Part shown: in pieces, positions 15,167 to 22,005 of the stretch
How the letters are laid out: each line of letters starts with the position of its first letter
Position numbering within the stretch: the stretch's first letter is position 1
Notes under the pieces: generated by a model
Told to the model about the DNA's origin: nothing
Database searches by the model: none
The model's input: only the letters and a program-made list of their open reading frames with translations
From: JBKJZO01 sp046715235
GTDB taxonomy: Bacteria > Actinomycetota > Actinomycetes > BP-191
Reading direction: 5' to 3'
Assembly (NCBI GenBank): GCA_046715235.1
Contig: JBKJZO010000074.1
Location: 1 to 29,847, forward strand
Length of the DNA: 29,847 bases
Program-made: the position numbers and the translations under genes

Positions 15167-16900
15167 TCAGTTCCAGGCGCGGGCGGACCAGGCGCGAGCA
15201 GACCACGCGCGGGCGGACCAGGCACGCACGGTCCATTCGTCGACCGACCAGGCGCGGGCGAGCCACTCTTCTCCGGACCAGGCCCTTGCCGACCAGGCCC
15301 TCGCGGACCATGCCCTCGCGGACCAGGCGCGCGCGGCCCAGTCGCTGGTCGACCATGCCCTCGCCGACCAGGCGCGGGCGAGCCACTCTTCGCCGGACCA
15401 TGCTCTCGCCGACCATGCCCTCGCGGACCAGGCGCGAGCGGACCAGGCGCGGGCGGCCCATTCCTCGTCGGAGACATCGCCGTTGGCCCAGACGTCGACG
15501 GCCCAGGCCCGAGCGGCCCATGCGCGGGCCTCGGGGCTCAGCTTCGACCAGGCGCGGGCCGTGGCCTTGTAGTCGCCGCGGGACCAGGCGCGCGCGAACT
15601 GCTCCCACGTGCCTTCGGCGTCGTCGACCCAGCGGGGCAGCTTGACCTTCGATGGCCGTGTCTTCGCGACGTCGGGAACTGGAGCGGTGAGCGCGGAGGC
15701 CAGATCCAGACCGCCAGCTCCCGCGGCCTCAGCGTCGTCGAGCCCGAGGCCGTCGTACGCCGTGCCGGTCAGCAGCGCCTTCACCTGAGCGGGACGCAGG
15801 TGCGGCCGGGCGGAGAGCACCGCGGCTGCGGCAGCGGCGGTGACAGCGGTCGACATCGAGGTGCCGGACCCGCGGAAGTAGTGCTCGCCCTCGCGGGAGG
15901 TGGGGTTGGCGTTGTCGATGAAGCTGCCAGGTGCACGCAAGGAGACTAGGTGTGCCCCAGGCGCCGCGAGGTCGGGTTTCGCGACGTTCTGTGCGGCGGG
16001 TCCGCGGCTCGACCAGAGCGCGATCGAATCGTCAGAGCGGGCGCCGGTCGCGGACTCGTCGATGCCGCCGACGGTGAGCAGGGTGGGGTCGTTACCCGGC
16101 GAGGTCACGGTGCCGGCTTCCGGTCCGCTGTTTCCCGCGGGTACGACGACGACGACGCCGCGGGCCCACAGCGCATCGAGGGCGCGGGTCAGGGGGTCGC
16201 GCTGCCAGGGCAGGGGGCTCTCGGACGAGAGGGAAAGGTTCAACACGCGCACCTCGCGGTGCCTGGCGACGACCTCGAGACCACGCAGGACCGTGATGAG
16301 CGAGGTGTCTCCGTTTGCCGCCGCCACCCGGACGTCGAGGACGCGCGCAGCGGGGGCCACGCCGCGGTAGCGGCCGTCACTGGAGGCGCCGGAACCGGCG
16401 ATCAGGCCGGCCATGAACGTGCCGTGACCGAAACCGTCGCCCGTGCCTTGGCCCGTGACGTCGACGTGTGTGACCGCGCCGGCCAGGTCCGGTACGTCGG
16501 CAACGCCCGTGTCGACGACCGCGACGGTCACGCCTGCGCCCTCGGCGCCGTCCTTGGCGAGTCCGAGCGTCTCGCGCACGGTGCTGACTGCAGCGCCTGC
16601 GGGTCCCTCCGCGGCGTCCACGCTGACGGGGCGGTCGGGAGCGACCTGCACGGTCGCAGGCAGGCTGCGCCCGGAAGGCACGGTAGCCACCACGCCGTTG
16701 ATGAGGGATAGCTCGCTGAGCACCTTGCCGCCGACCGCGCGTACGGCGTCGGCCGCGGCCCTGACGCCACCCTGGGTGGCGGTGACGATGAGGGTGCTCG
16801 ACGCCGATTCTGACCGCGGTGAGGGCATCGCGCCGAGCATCGCGAGGGCGATCGCGCCGGCGACAGCGGTGCGGCTGAGGGGGGCAACATGAGAGTGCAT
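15167..16900 (-). CDS. Secreted subtilisin-like (S8) serine protease with C-terminal Trp-pentad repeats
   Basis: 577 residues from ATG at 16900. Signal peptide at about residues 1-33 (basic start, AVAGAIALAMLGAMP, then Ser/Ala). An I9-like pro-region spans about 36-90. The S8 catalytic domain spans about 105-410 with D130 (VAVVDTG), H159 (FGHGTFMAG), oxyanion N257 (VPAGNSG) and S348 (GTSMS), so it is predicted active. GGLDLASAL ends the domain. Residues 435-577 are an unusual tail in which Trp recurs almost every five residues, mainly as SARAW, AARAW or LARAW, broken by acidic pentads such as SGEEW, STSDW and SVDEW. No LPXTG or membrane anchor follows, so the tail may bind the wall, a surface polymer or membrane. 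The gene sits six bases ahead of the histidine kinase gene. The family is certain; the role of the tail is unknown. Confidence 0.95.
   Translation of the reverse strand: MHSHVAPLSRTAVAGAIALAMLGAMPSPRSESASSTLIVTATQGGVRAAADAVRAVGGKVLSELSLINGVVATVPSGRSLPATVQVAPDRPVSVDAAEGPAGAAVSTVRETLGLAKDGAEGAGVTVAVVDTGVADVPDLAGAVTHVDVTGQGTGDGFGHGTFMAGLIAGSGASSDGRYRGVAPAARVLDVRVAAANGDTSLITVLRGLEVVARHREVRVLNLSLSSESPLPWQRDPLTRALDALWARGVVVVVPAGNSGPEAGTVTSPGNDPTLLTVGGIDESATGARSDDSIALWSSRGPAAQNVAKPDLAAPGAHLVSLRAPGSFIDNANPTSREGEHYFRGSGTSMSTAVTAAAAAAVLSARPHLRPAQVKALLTGTAYDGLGLDDAEAAGAGGLDLASALTAPVPDVAKTRPSKVKLPRWVDDAEGTWEQFARAWSRGDYKATARAWSKLSPEARAWAARAWAVDVWANGDVSDEEWAARAWSARAWSARAWSARAWSGEEWLARAWSARAWSTSDWAARAWSARAWSARAWSARAWSGEEWLARAWSVDEWTVRAWSARAWSARAWSARAWN
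15170..15598 (-). repeat. Coding 15-bp tandem repeat array (W-x-A-R-A pentads)
   Basis: About 143 codons at the end of the protease gene. From residue 477 to 576 there are twenty pentads in unbroken phase with Trp as the fifth residue; before that Trp is spaced 5, 10 or 12. 18 copies of ARAW and one VRAW are present. A larger unit of three SARAW, one SGEEW and one LARAW occurs twice. At DNA level the 15-mers differ at synonymous sites (gcgcgggcggaccag, gccctcgcggaccatg and similar), so the array is not freshly amplified. Confidence 0.95.
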
Positions 16901-16976
16901 GAGGGGCTTCCCGTCGTCGGCGGACCTGGGCGTTTCCTGGGTCCTGGATCGGCGGGACGGCGCATTCGGAGCACAC

Positions 16977-16992
16977 CCAATCGGGTGATTGG
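16977..16992. promoter_or_regulatory. Palindrome upstream of the protease gene
   Basis: CCAATC GGGT GATTGG: six-bp arms with a four-base spacer, 76 bases upstream of the protease start. An overlapping alternative pairing is CACCC/GGGTG (16974-16978 with 16983-16987). It has the shape of an operator for a dimeric regulator of the protease-kinase transcript. Only symmetry and position support this. Confidence 0.35.
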
Positions 16993-17043
16993 CCTCACAT
17001 TCGGTAGCCCGGTGCCCGAGTTGCCCCTTTTGCCCGGCTAGTG

Positions 17044-17071
17044 TTGTGCTCGCAATTGCAAGCAGTATTAG
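17044..17071 (+). promoter_or_regulatory. Candidate promoter for the riboswitch-rlpA transcript
   Basis: TTGTGC (17044-17049) and TATTAG (17066-17071) with a 16-base spacer containing the palindrome GCAATTGC (17052-17059). It is placed correctly, about 55 bases before the aptamer. The match to sigmaA consensus is moderate. Confidence 0.4.
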
Positions 17072-17112
17072 CCGGGGACCGGTTCATTCCCGCGCATGCG
17101 GGTAGCCCCGGT
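17071..17112 (+). other. Two-tier hairpin at the 5' end of the rlpA leader
   Basis: Outer stem CCGGGG/CCCCGG (17072-17077 with 17106-17111) encloses an inner stem CCCGC/GCGGG (17089-17093 with 17098-17102) on a GCAT loop. It would form the first 35 bases of the mRNA if the promoter at 17044 is right. It could stabilise the transcript or belong to the riboswitch periphery. Confidence 0.45.
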
Positions 17113-17126
17113 CTCGATCTCAACTA

Positions 17127-17311
17127 CAGCGTTGGAGGTGACTTCCCAGCCGAACGCGCCGAAGCGCGCCCGGTGACATGAAGACGTCACCGAGCACGCG
17201 CGGGGGACCCACTCGCGACCAGCCGACACCACGTAGCCGGTCGCACGGGGCGAATCGTCCATCGACGTAGGGGACCCACCCCGAGCCCGTCAGCTCACCT
17301 CGTAGGCGCTG
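17127..17311 (+). promoter_or_regulatory. Cyclic di-AMP riboswitch (ydaO/yuaA family)
   Basis: The 3' part carries the hallmark of the ydaO aptamer: CCCGAGCCCGTCAGCTCACC followed by TCGTAGGCG (ending near 17308). Two GGGGGACCCAC-like segments (17202 and 17270 regions) and an ACGGGGCGAATC segment are present, the latter like the GGGGUGAAUC of the consensus. CAGCG (17127-17131) and CGCTG (17307-17311) can form the closing stem. In actinobacteria this class sits before genes of cell-wall remodelling enzymes (rpf, NlpC/P60, RlpA), as here. Twelve bases separate the aptamer from the ATG, leaving no room for a terminator, so control of translation is suggested. The closing stem touches the only SD-like GGGA (17311-17314). 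Boundaries are approximate. Confidence 0.85.
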
Positions 17312-17322
17312 GGACATGTTGC

Positions 17323-17976
17323 ATGACAGACCCGACCTTCCGGCCGGGGCACGTGAATGGCCGCCGTGACCGCTTCATGCGGCACGGACGCCGTGCCCGA
17401 GTGTTTCTGCAGATCCGTCGCGGGTGTATTCGAGTGACCGCGATTTCCGTCGCGCTGCTCGTTCTTGGCGGCGCGTCTCCCTCCGTCGCCGCTGCGCCTT
17501 CCCCGACGCCCGTCGCGGATCGCACCGGCGGTTCCGGCCGCCCGGCAGCCAACCTTGCGAGCCTTCTCGGTGCCAACGTCGCGCCCGCCAAGGTGTCGAA
17601 CGCGGCCGGCCGCAGCCCGCAACCCGCCGCCGTACGTCCGGCTGGCCCCACCTTCACCGGCCGGGCCTCGTGGTATGGCCCCGGTTTCCACGGCCGCCGT
17701 ACGGCCAGCGGTGAGCGGTTCAACAGCCAGTCGTTGACGGCCGCGCACCGGACTCTCGCGTTCGGCACCCGGCTTCGCGTGTGCCGCGGCACCCGCTGCG
17801 TGCTCGTGCGGGTCAATGACCGCGGCCCCTACTCAGGCGGGCGGGTACTCGATCTCTCGAGCGAAGCGGCGCGCCGGATCGGGCTGGTCAGCAGCGGCGT
17901 CCTCGTCGTCACGGCCACCGTCGTCGAGGTAGTGCCTGCGCCCCCGTCCAGCCACTGGGGCAAGCCGACCGCCTGA
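17323..17976 (+). CDS. RlpA-like double-psi beta-barrel cell-wall protein
   Basis: 217 residues from ATG at 17323; ATG at 17377 (residue 19) is an alternative closer to the hydrophobic segment. Basic N-terminus, then a signal peptide or anchor at about residues 37-58 (VTAISVALLVLGG...SVAAA), a Pro/Ala linker to about 108, and an RlpA/DPBB domain at 111-203. Domain motifs: GRASWYGPGFHGRRTASG, FGTRLRV and RVNDRGPY with the conserved Asp166, then GRVLDLSSEAARRIG. C154 and C159 could form a disulfide. There is no SPOR domain. Gram-negative RlpA is a septal lytic transglycosylase acting on denuded glycan; actinobacterial homologues are poorly known. The ydaO riboswitch directly ahead supports a wall-remodelling role under c-di-AMP control. 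Confidence 0.9.
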   Translation: MTDPTFRPGHVNGRRDRFMRHGRRARVFLQIRRGCIRVTAISVALLVLGGASPSVAAAPSPTPVADRTGGSGRPAANLASLLGANVAPAKVSNAAGRSPQPAAVRPAGPTFTGRASWYGPGFHGRRTASGERFNSQSLTAAHRTLAFGTRLRVCRGTRCVLVRVNDRGPYSGGRVLDLSSEAARRIGLVSSGVLVVTATVVEVVPAPPSSHWGKPTA

Positions 17977-18369
17977 CGGTCGGGACTGCGCGGCTACGGA
18001 CCACCGGCGCTGGATCCGGGTCGGTTGGGCCGGGACATGAACGAAGCCCCCGTGGTGCGGGGCCGCCACTCGCCTTCCCCTTGCGAGTGGTGACGTCCGC
18101 CCCTCAGGGGCTCCGTTGGGGAGCAACGTACGGACGCCGCAATCTGAGCGTCAACGCAGGCCTGTGGACGACACTGGGGACAGGCTGTGCGCAACCCGGA
18201 GTGTCCCTGTGGAACCGCGCCCCTCTCCTGTGGGTCGGCCCGGGACGAGCCTGCGCGGGCACGGTGCTGACCTGCGCTGACAGCCCGGTTCGCTGTGGAC
18301 AAAAAATACTTTCCGCAGAGGCGGCTCGGGGACTCCCCTAAGCCGTCCGGGCGACTACGGTCGTGTCTC
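17977..18369. other. 393-base intergenic region with three successive hairpins
   Basis: No supportable gene. Three hairpins stand in a row on either strand: CCCCG/CGGGG (18048-18052 with 18058-18062), CCACTCGC/GCGAGTGG (18066-18073 with 18083-18090, nine-base loop) and GCCCC/GGGGC (18099-18103 with 18107-18111). The first follows rlpA by about 70 bases, so they may end its transcript or form a small structured RNA. The right half (18163-18302) holds TGTGGA-type boxes. Confidence 0.5.
18163..18302 (+). repeat. Four same-orientation DnaA-box-like nonamers
   Basis: TGTGGACGA (18163-18171), TGTGGAACC (18208-18216), TGTGGGTCG (18229-18237) and TGTGGACAA (18294-18302). The last is an exact inverse of the high-GC actinobacterial DnaA box TTGTCCACA and abuts an A-run. 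The others differ at one to three positions. No dnaA, dnaN or rpmH is here, so this is not the usual origin; a titration or regulatory site is possible. Confidence 0.4.
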
Positions 18370-18963
18370 GTGACCACTCGCCGCAGTCATTCCAGTCAAC
18401 CCGGCAACGGCCGCACCAGCGCTTTCCGCATGGCTGCCGACGGTCATCCGGTCGAGGTGGTCCGCAGCGCGCGGAGGCGGCGCACGGTGTCGGCCTACCG
18501 CGACGGCGACCGTACAGTGATCCTGCTGCCCGCTCAGATGAGCGCGGCTGAGGAGCATCAGTGGGTCGATGCGATGGTGGCAAAGCTGGCGGCTAAGGAC
18601 GCCCGGCGCAAGCCGTCGGACGACGATCTCGCCCGGCGCGCGGAGCTGCTGTCGGCCAGGTACTTCAGTGGCAAGGCGCGACCTACGTCCATCTGCTGGG
18701 TCGGCACGATGCGCAGCAGGTGGGGCTCGTGCACGCCGGTCGACGGCACGATCCGCATCTCGGATCGCCTCCAGGGCGCGCCCGGTTGGGTGCTCAACTA
18801 CGTCGTGGTCCACGAGCTCGCGCACCTGCTCGTCGCGGATCACTCGCAGAGTTTCTGGGACCTCGTCGCCTATCCCAAGTCCGAGCTCGCCCGCGGCTAC
18901 CTGCTCGGCGTCGCGGCGGTCGCCGACTCGAGGGCCCAGCCGCTTGACGACGACATCGAGTGA
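18370..18963 (+). CDS. YgjP-like (DUF45) M48-type metallopeptidase
   Basis: 197 residues from GTG at 18370; ATG at 18430 (residue 21) is an alternative and neither has a clear ribosome-binding site. The domain starts with VEVVRSARRRRTVSAY and continues with the family signature MRSRWGSC (114-121). The zinc motif VVHELAHLL (H148, E149, H152) follows, then HSQSFW with the third histidine at 158. Soluble, no signal peptide. YgjP/SprT-like proteases are widespread, with few known substrates. Its stop is four bases from the stop of the convergent DUF2342 gene, itself a zincin-type protein, so two metalloprotease-like genes face each other. Confidence 0.88.
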   Translation: MTTRRSHSSQPGNGRTSAFRMAADGHPVEVVRSARRRRTVSAYRDGDRTVILLPAQMSAAEEHQWVDAMVAKLAAKDARRKPSDDDLARRAELLSARYFSGKARPTSICWVGTMRSRWGSCTPVDGTIRISDRLQGAPGWVLNYVVVHELAHLLVADHSQSFWDLVAYPKSELARGYLLGVAAVADSRAQPLDDDIE

Positions 18964-18967
18964 ACCC

Positions 18968-20173
18968 TTAGTCGGTTGACCCCAAGTCGCCGTCGGTCAG
19001 CGACAGCGGCGGGTCGTCCGACTCTTCGACGAATGACAAAGGATCGTCGAGCGCCTCGCTGCCCGGCAGCAGGTCGGGATGGCTCCAGATCGCATCGCGG
19101 CCGTCGGTGCCACGCCGCTGCGCCAACGCGGCCCACAAGGTGGCCGCGTCCCTGAGCCGGCGCGGCCGCAGTTGCAGGCCCACCAGCGTGGCGAAGGTCT
19201 GCTCCGCGGGCCCGCCCGTAGCGCGCCGCCGCCGTACCGTCTCGCGCAGGGCCGCGGCCGACGGCAGGCGACCGGTCGCAGCCTCGTCGACGACATGGTC
19301 GACCCAGCCCTCGACGAGGGCGAGCATCAATTCGAGGCGCGCCAGCGATGCCTGCTGCTGCGGGGTGTCCTCGTGTTCGAACAGCCCGCCCGACATCGCG
19401 TTCTGCAGGCTCTCTGGGTCGGTCGGGTCGACCGACGAAATCGCCGCCTCGATCCGCTCGGTATCGACCTTGATGCCCTGCGCGTAGGCGTCGATCGCAT
19501 CGAGCAGGTGCCGGCGCAGCCACGGCACGTGCGCGTAGAGCCGGTGGTACGCCGACTCGCGCAGTGCGACGTACAGCTCGACCTCGGCCGCGGGCACCCC
19601 GAGGTCGGCGCCGAAAGCAGCCACGTTCGACGGCAGTAGAGCGGCAGTGCCCTCAGGGCCGACCGGCAGCCCGACATCGGTCGACGACAGCACTTCCTGA
19701 GACAGCGCCCCCAGCGCCTGACCCACCTGCATCCCGAACATCAGCGCGCCGACCTGGTTCATCACCTCGACGAGCGGACCCGCCTGGGCTTCCACCTCTT
19801 GCGGCAACGCGGATCTCATGGCGGCGACGACGCGCGTGGCGACCGGGTCGCATAGTGTCTGCCACGTCGCGAGTGTCGCTTCAACCCAGCGCGTTCGCGT
19901 CCATGCCTGCGCCACGGTCGCACCAGCTGGAAGTGCAGTGACCCCATCGAGCCAGATTTCCGCAACCCGGAGCGATTCAGCCGAGTTGCCGACCTCGCCT
20001 TCCGGTTCGGATTCGGCACTGGCGCCGGCGACCGCCATCTGCTTGGCCAGCTCCCAGTTGACCGGCCCCGAGCCGGCCATCAGGCGCTGGAGTTCGGCGA
20101 AGAACGGCACCTTGGACAGGTCGTCCGGCGAGCCCGATCCGCCGGGGTTGAACCCGAAGGGAAAATTCGTCAT
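18968..20173 (-). CDS. Zinc-dependent metalloprotease-like protein (DUF2342)
   Basis: 401 residues from ATG at 20173 (MTNFPFGFNPGG, a typical family start). The N-terminus is Gly/Pro-rich, followed by a helical body. Features of the actinobacterial DUF2342/zincin-like family: MFGMQVGQALGALSQEVLS near residue 150, the metal-site segment RESAYHRLYAHVPWL, and LALVEGWVDHVVDEA. The C-terminus is acidic (FVEESDDPP, TDGDLGSTD). The family was once tagged as F420-associated or putative hydrolase. Whether it is a working protease is unproven. It corresponds by position to Rv3195 in M. tuberculosis (from memory). It is transcribed away from the SDR gene across a 152-base gap. Confidence 0.88.
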   Translation of the reverse strand: MTNFPFGFNPGGSGSPDDLSKVPFFAELQRLMAGSGPVNWELAKQMAVAGASAESEPEGEVGNSAESLRVAEIWLDGVTALPAGATVAQAWTRTRWVEATLATWQTLCDPVATRVVAAMRSALPQEVEAQAGPLVEVMNQVGALMFGMQVGQALGALSQEVLSSTDVGLPVGPEGTAALLPSNVAAFGADLGVPAAEVELYVALRESAYHRLYAHVPWLRRHLLDAIDAYAQGIKVDTERIEAAISSVDPTDPESLQNAMSGGLFEHEDTPQQQASLARLELMLALVEGWVDHVVDEAATGRLPSAAALRETVRRRRATGGPAEQTFATLVGLQLRPRRLRDAATLWAALAQRRGTDGRDAIWSHPDLLPGSEALDDPLSFVEESDDPPLSLTDGDLGSTD

Positions 20174-20325
20174 AGCGAGTCCAACGCACGGGGGAGCGCC
20201 GTTGTGCCGAAGCGGCGAGCGAGGATGGTTGCCATGGGGATCACGGTAGTTGGCGCAGGCCGATGATGCGCTCACGATCCGAACGCCTCCAGGTCGTGCA
20301 GGCAGCGAGGGACGAGCTTTCCGAT

Positions 20326-21414
20326 ATGACTGGTCGCCCGAGGACCATCGCGGTCACCGGAGCGTCTGGCGTTCTCGGCGAGGAAGTCGTGCGGCTGCTC
20401 GGCGGTGACGCGGACTCCGAGCTGATCGTCGCCATCGATTCGATCGCCACCCGCAGCAGCCGCGGGGCTGCCCCCGCCTTGGTCCTCCCCGGCGCCGGTG
20501 TGTCATGGCGTAGCGGCGACACGCGCGATCCGGCATTCGTGCGGGCGCTCGAGGGCGTCGACGTCGTCGTACACACAGCTTTCGACCACCGCCCTGATGC
20601 ACTCACTGCCGAGCGGCGGGCATGCAACGTCGAGGGGACGTCCAACGTGCTCGCCGCCGCGGCAGTCGCGGGAGCGCGCGCCGTCGTGGTCGTGACCAGC
20701 GCAATGGTGTACGGCGCACTCATCGACAATCCGACGGCGCTCACCGAAGCCGATCCAGTAAAGGCGCCCGCCGACGATTCGGTGGTCGGCGATCTAGTCG
20801 AGGTCGAACGTCGGATCGACGATTTCCGCCAGCAGCATCCGCTGATCGCCGTCGCGGTGCTGCGCCCGGTCACCGTCGTGGGTCCGGGGTGCGACACTGT
20901 GCTGACACGGCATTTCGAATCGCCCAGGCTATTGACCATTCGCGGGGTCACGCCGCGGTGGCAGTTCGTGCACGTGAGCGATCTGGCGCAGGCCTGCGCG
21001 CTGGTGGCTCGGGCGGAGCTTGACGGCTCGTTCAACGTCGCTCCGCCGGGCGTTCTCAGCCGGGCGGATGTCGAGGGGGTCACCGGCATCCGGAGCATCG
21101 AACTCCCAGCGTCTGTCGTGTTCGGGGCAGCGGACCGGCTGCACCGCGCGGGTTTGACCCTGGCACCCGCCGGCGAGCTCACCTTCGTTGCCTACCCGTG
21201 GTCGGTAGACCCTTCGAAGCTGATCGCCGCCGGCTGGTCGCCGGTCCACGACAACGAGGCCGCACTGCGTGCGCACATGGTCGCCGTACGCGCGCTGGCT
21301 CCGCCATCGCGCCGGTTCGCCCGCGATGATGCGACGCGGGCCGCGGCCGGCGCGACCGTTGCTGTTCTCGGCACGGCCGCGTTGGTTCGCCGCGCCCGCA
21401 GGCGGCGCAGATGA
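20326..21414 (+). CDS. NAD-dependent epimerase/dehydratase (atypical extended SDR)
   Basis: 362 residues from ATG at 20326, which places the Rossmann strand at residue 7 as usual; the upstream ATG at 20263 would add 21 residues without support. The cofactor motif TGASGVLG (11-18), DVVVHTAF, NVEGTSNVL and VVTSAMVYG are present, but the Y-x3-K catalytic lysine is not evident, so catalysis is uncertain. LRPVTVVGPG, TPRWQFVHVSDLAQA and FNVAPPGVLS are typical of extended SDRs. The C-terminus is unusual: a short hydrophobic helix (AAAGATVAVLGTAALV) ends in RRARRRRR, a possible membrane or polyanion contact. ATGA overlap with moaE implies co-translation. Substrate unknown. Confidence 0.85.
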   Translation: MTGRPRTIAVTGASGVLGEEVVRLLGGDADSELIVAIDSIATRSSRGAAPALVLPGAGVSWRSGDTRDPAFVRALEGVDVVVHTAFDHRPDALTAERRACNVEGTSNVLAAAAVAGARAVVVVTSAMVYGALIDNPTALTEADPVKAPADDSVVGDLVEVERRIDDFRQQHPLIAVAVLRPVTVVGPGCDTVLTRHFESPRLLTIRGVTPRWQFVHVSDLAQACALVARAELDGSFNVAPPGVLSRADVEGVTGIRSIELPASVVFGAADRLHRAGLTLAPAGELTFVAYPWSVDPSKLIAAGWSPVHDNEAALRAHMVAVRALAPPSRRFARDDATRAAAGATVAVLGTAALVRRARRRRR

Positions 21415-21851
21415 CGACCGGGGTGAGCGGTGCCGTCTCCGTGCACGTCGGCATCAGCGCGAGCGAGCTGTCCGTCGACGAGTGCCTCGCCGCCGTACGA
21501 CGCCCGTCAGCTGGTGGCGTCGCCGTCTTTCTCGGCACGGTGCGCGACCGCGACCATGGCCGCGACGTTGTCGAGCTGGAGTACAGCGCTCACCCCGACG
21601 CGCTGGACGTGTTGCGGCGCACGGCGCAGGCCGTGGCGGCGGAGTTCGGCGTAGCGGCGGTGGCCGCGGTGCACCGCGTCGGCGTGCTCTCCGTCGGCGA
21701 CATCGCCGTCGTCGTCGCGGTCGCGGGCGCGCACCGGCCTGAGGCTTTCGCAGCGGCGCGAGCCTTGATCGACCAGCTCAAGGCGAGCGTCCCGATCTGG
21801 AAGCGGCAGGTGTACGGCGACGGCGAGGTCGAGTGGGTCGGCTGCGCCTGA
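21411..21851 (+). CDS. moaE: Molybdopterin synthase large subunit MoaE
   Basis: 146 residues. MoaE with MoaD converts cyclic pyranopterin monophosphate to molybdopterin. Motifs: FLGTVRDRDHGRDV (40-53), LEYSAHPD, HRVGVLSVGD (88-97), and LKASVPIWKR with the two conserved lysines K124 and K131 that shape the active site. GEVEWVGCA ends the protein. Its ATG overlaps the SDR stop (ATGA). No moaA, B, C or D is within the window, so the rest of the pathway lies elsewhere. Expression coupled to an SDR is the only local oddity. Confidence 0.95.
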   Translation: MTTGVSGAVSVHVGISASELSVDECLAAVRRPSAGGVAVFLGTVRDRDHGRDVVELEYSAHPDALDVLRRTAQAVAAEFGVAAVAAVHRVGVLSVGDIAVVVAVAGAHRPEAFAAARALIDQLKASVPIWKRQVYGDGEVEWVGCA

Positions 21852-22005
21852 GCGCGGCGCGGGAACCAGTGCGACGCCGACACAAGCCACGAACTAGCGA
21901 AAAAACGGACGACTTGCCGAGGCGATCACGGCGTATAGCTCAAGATGGCTCACCCGGATGCCGACCGTTGGCGTAATCAGACCTCACTACGCAAGGGGGC
22001 TCCTC

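Noticed and set aside
15170..15598. CRISPR-like appearance of the 15-bp repeats
   Set aside because: Repeats are contiguous, lack unique spacers, vary at codon third positions and are in frame with the protease.
14730..15949. Plus-strand ORFs across the Trp-repeat region giving repetitive ADQARA- and GPGA-type proteins
   Set aside because: They are reverse readings of the protease repeats; the minus frame has an intact catalytic triad and continuous phase.
18163..18302. Replication origin
   Set aside because: DnaA-box-like sites are few and imperfect, and dnaA, dnaN, rpmH and AT-rich unwinding sequence are missing.
17833..18377. Minus-strand ORFs in the gap after rlpA
   Set aside because: Pro/Arg-rich, no ribosome-binding site, no family; they cover the hairpin row and overlap real genes at both ends.
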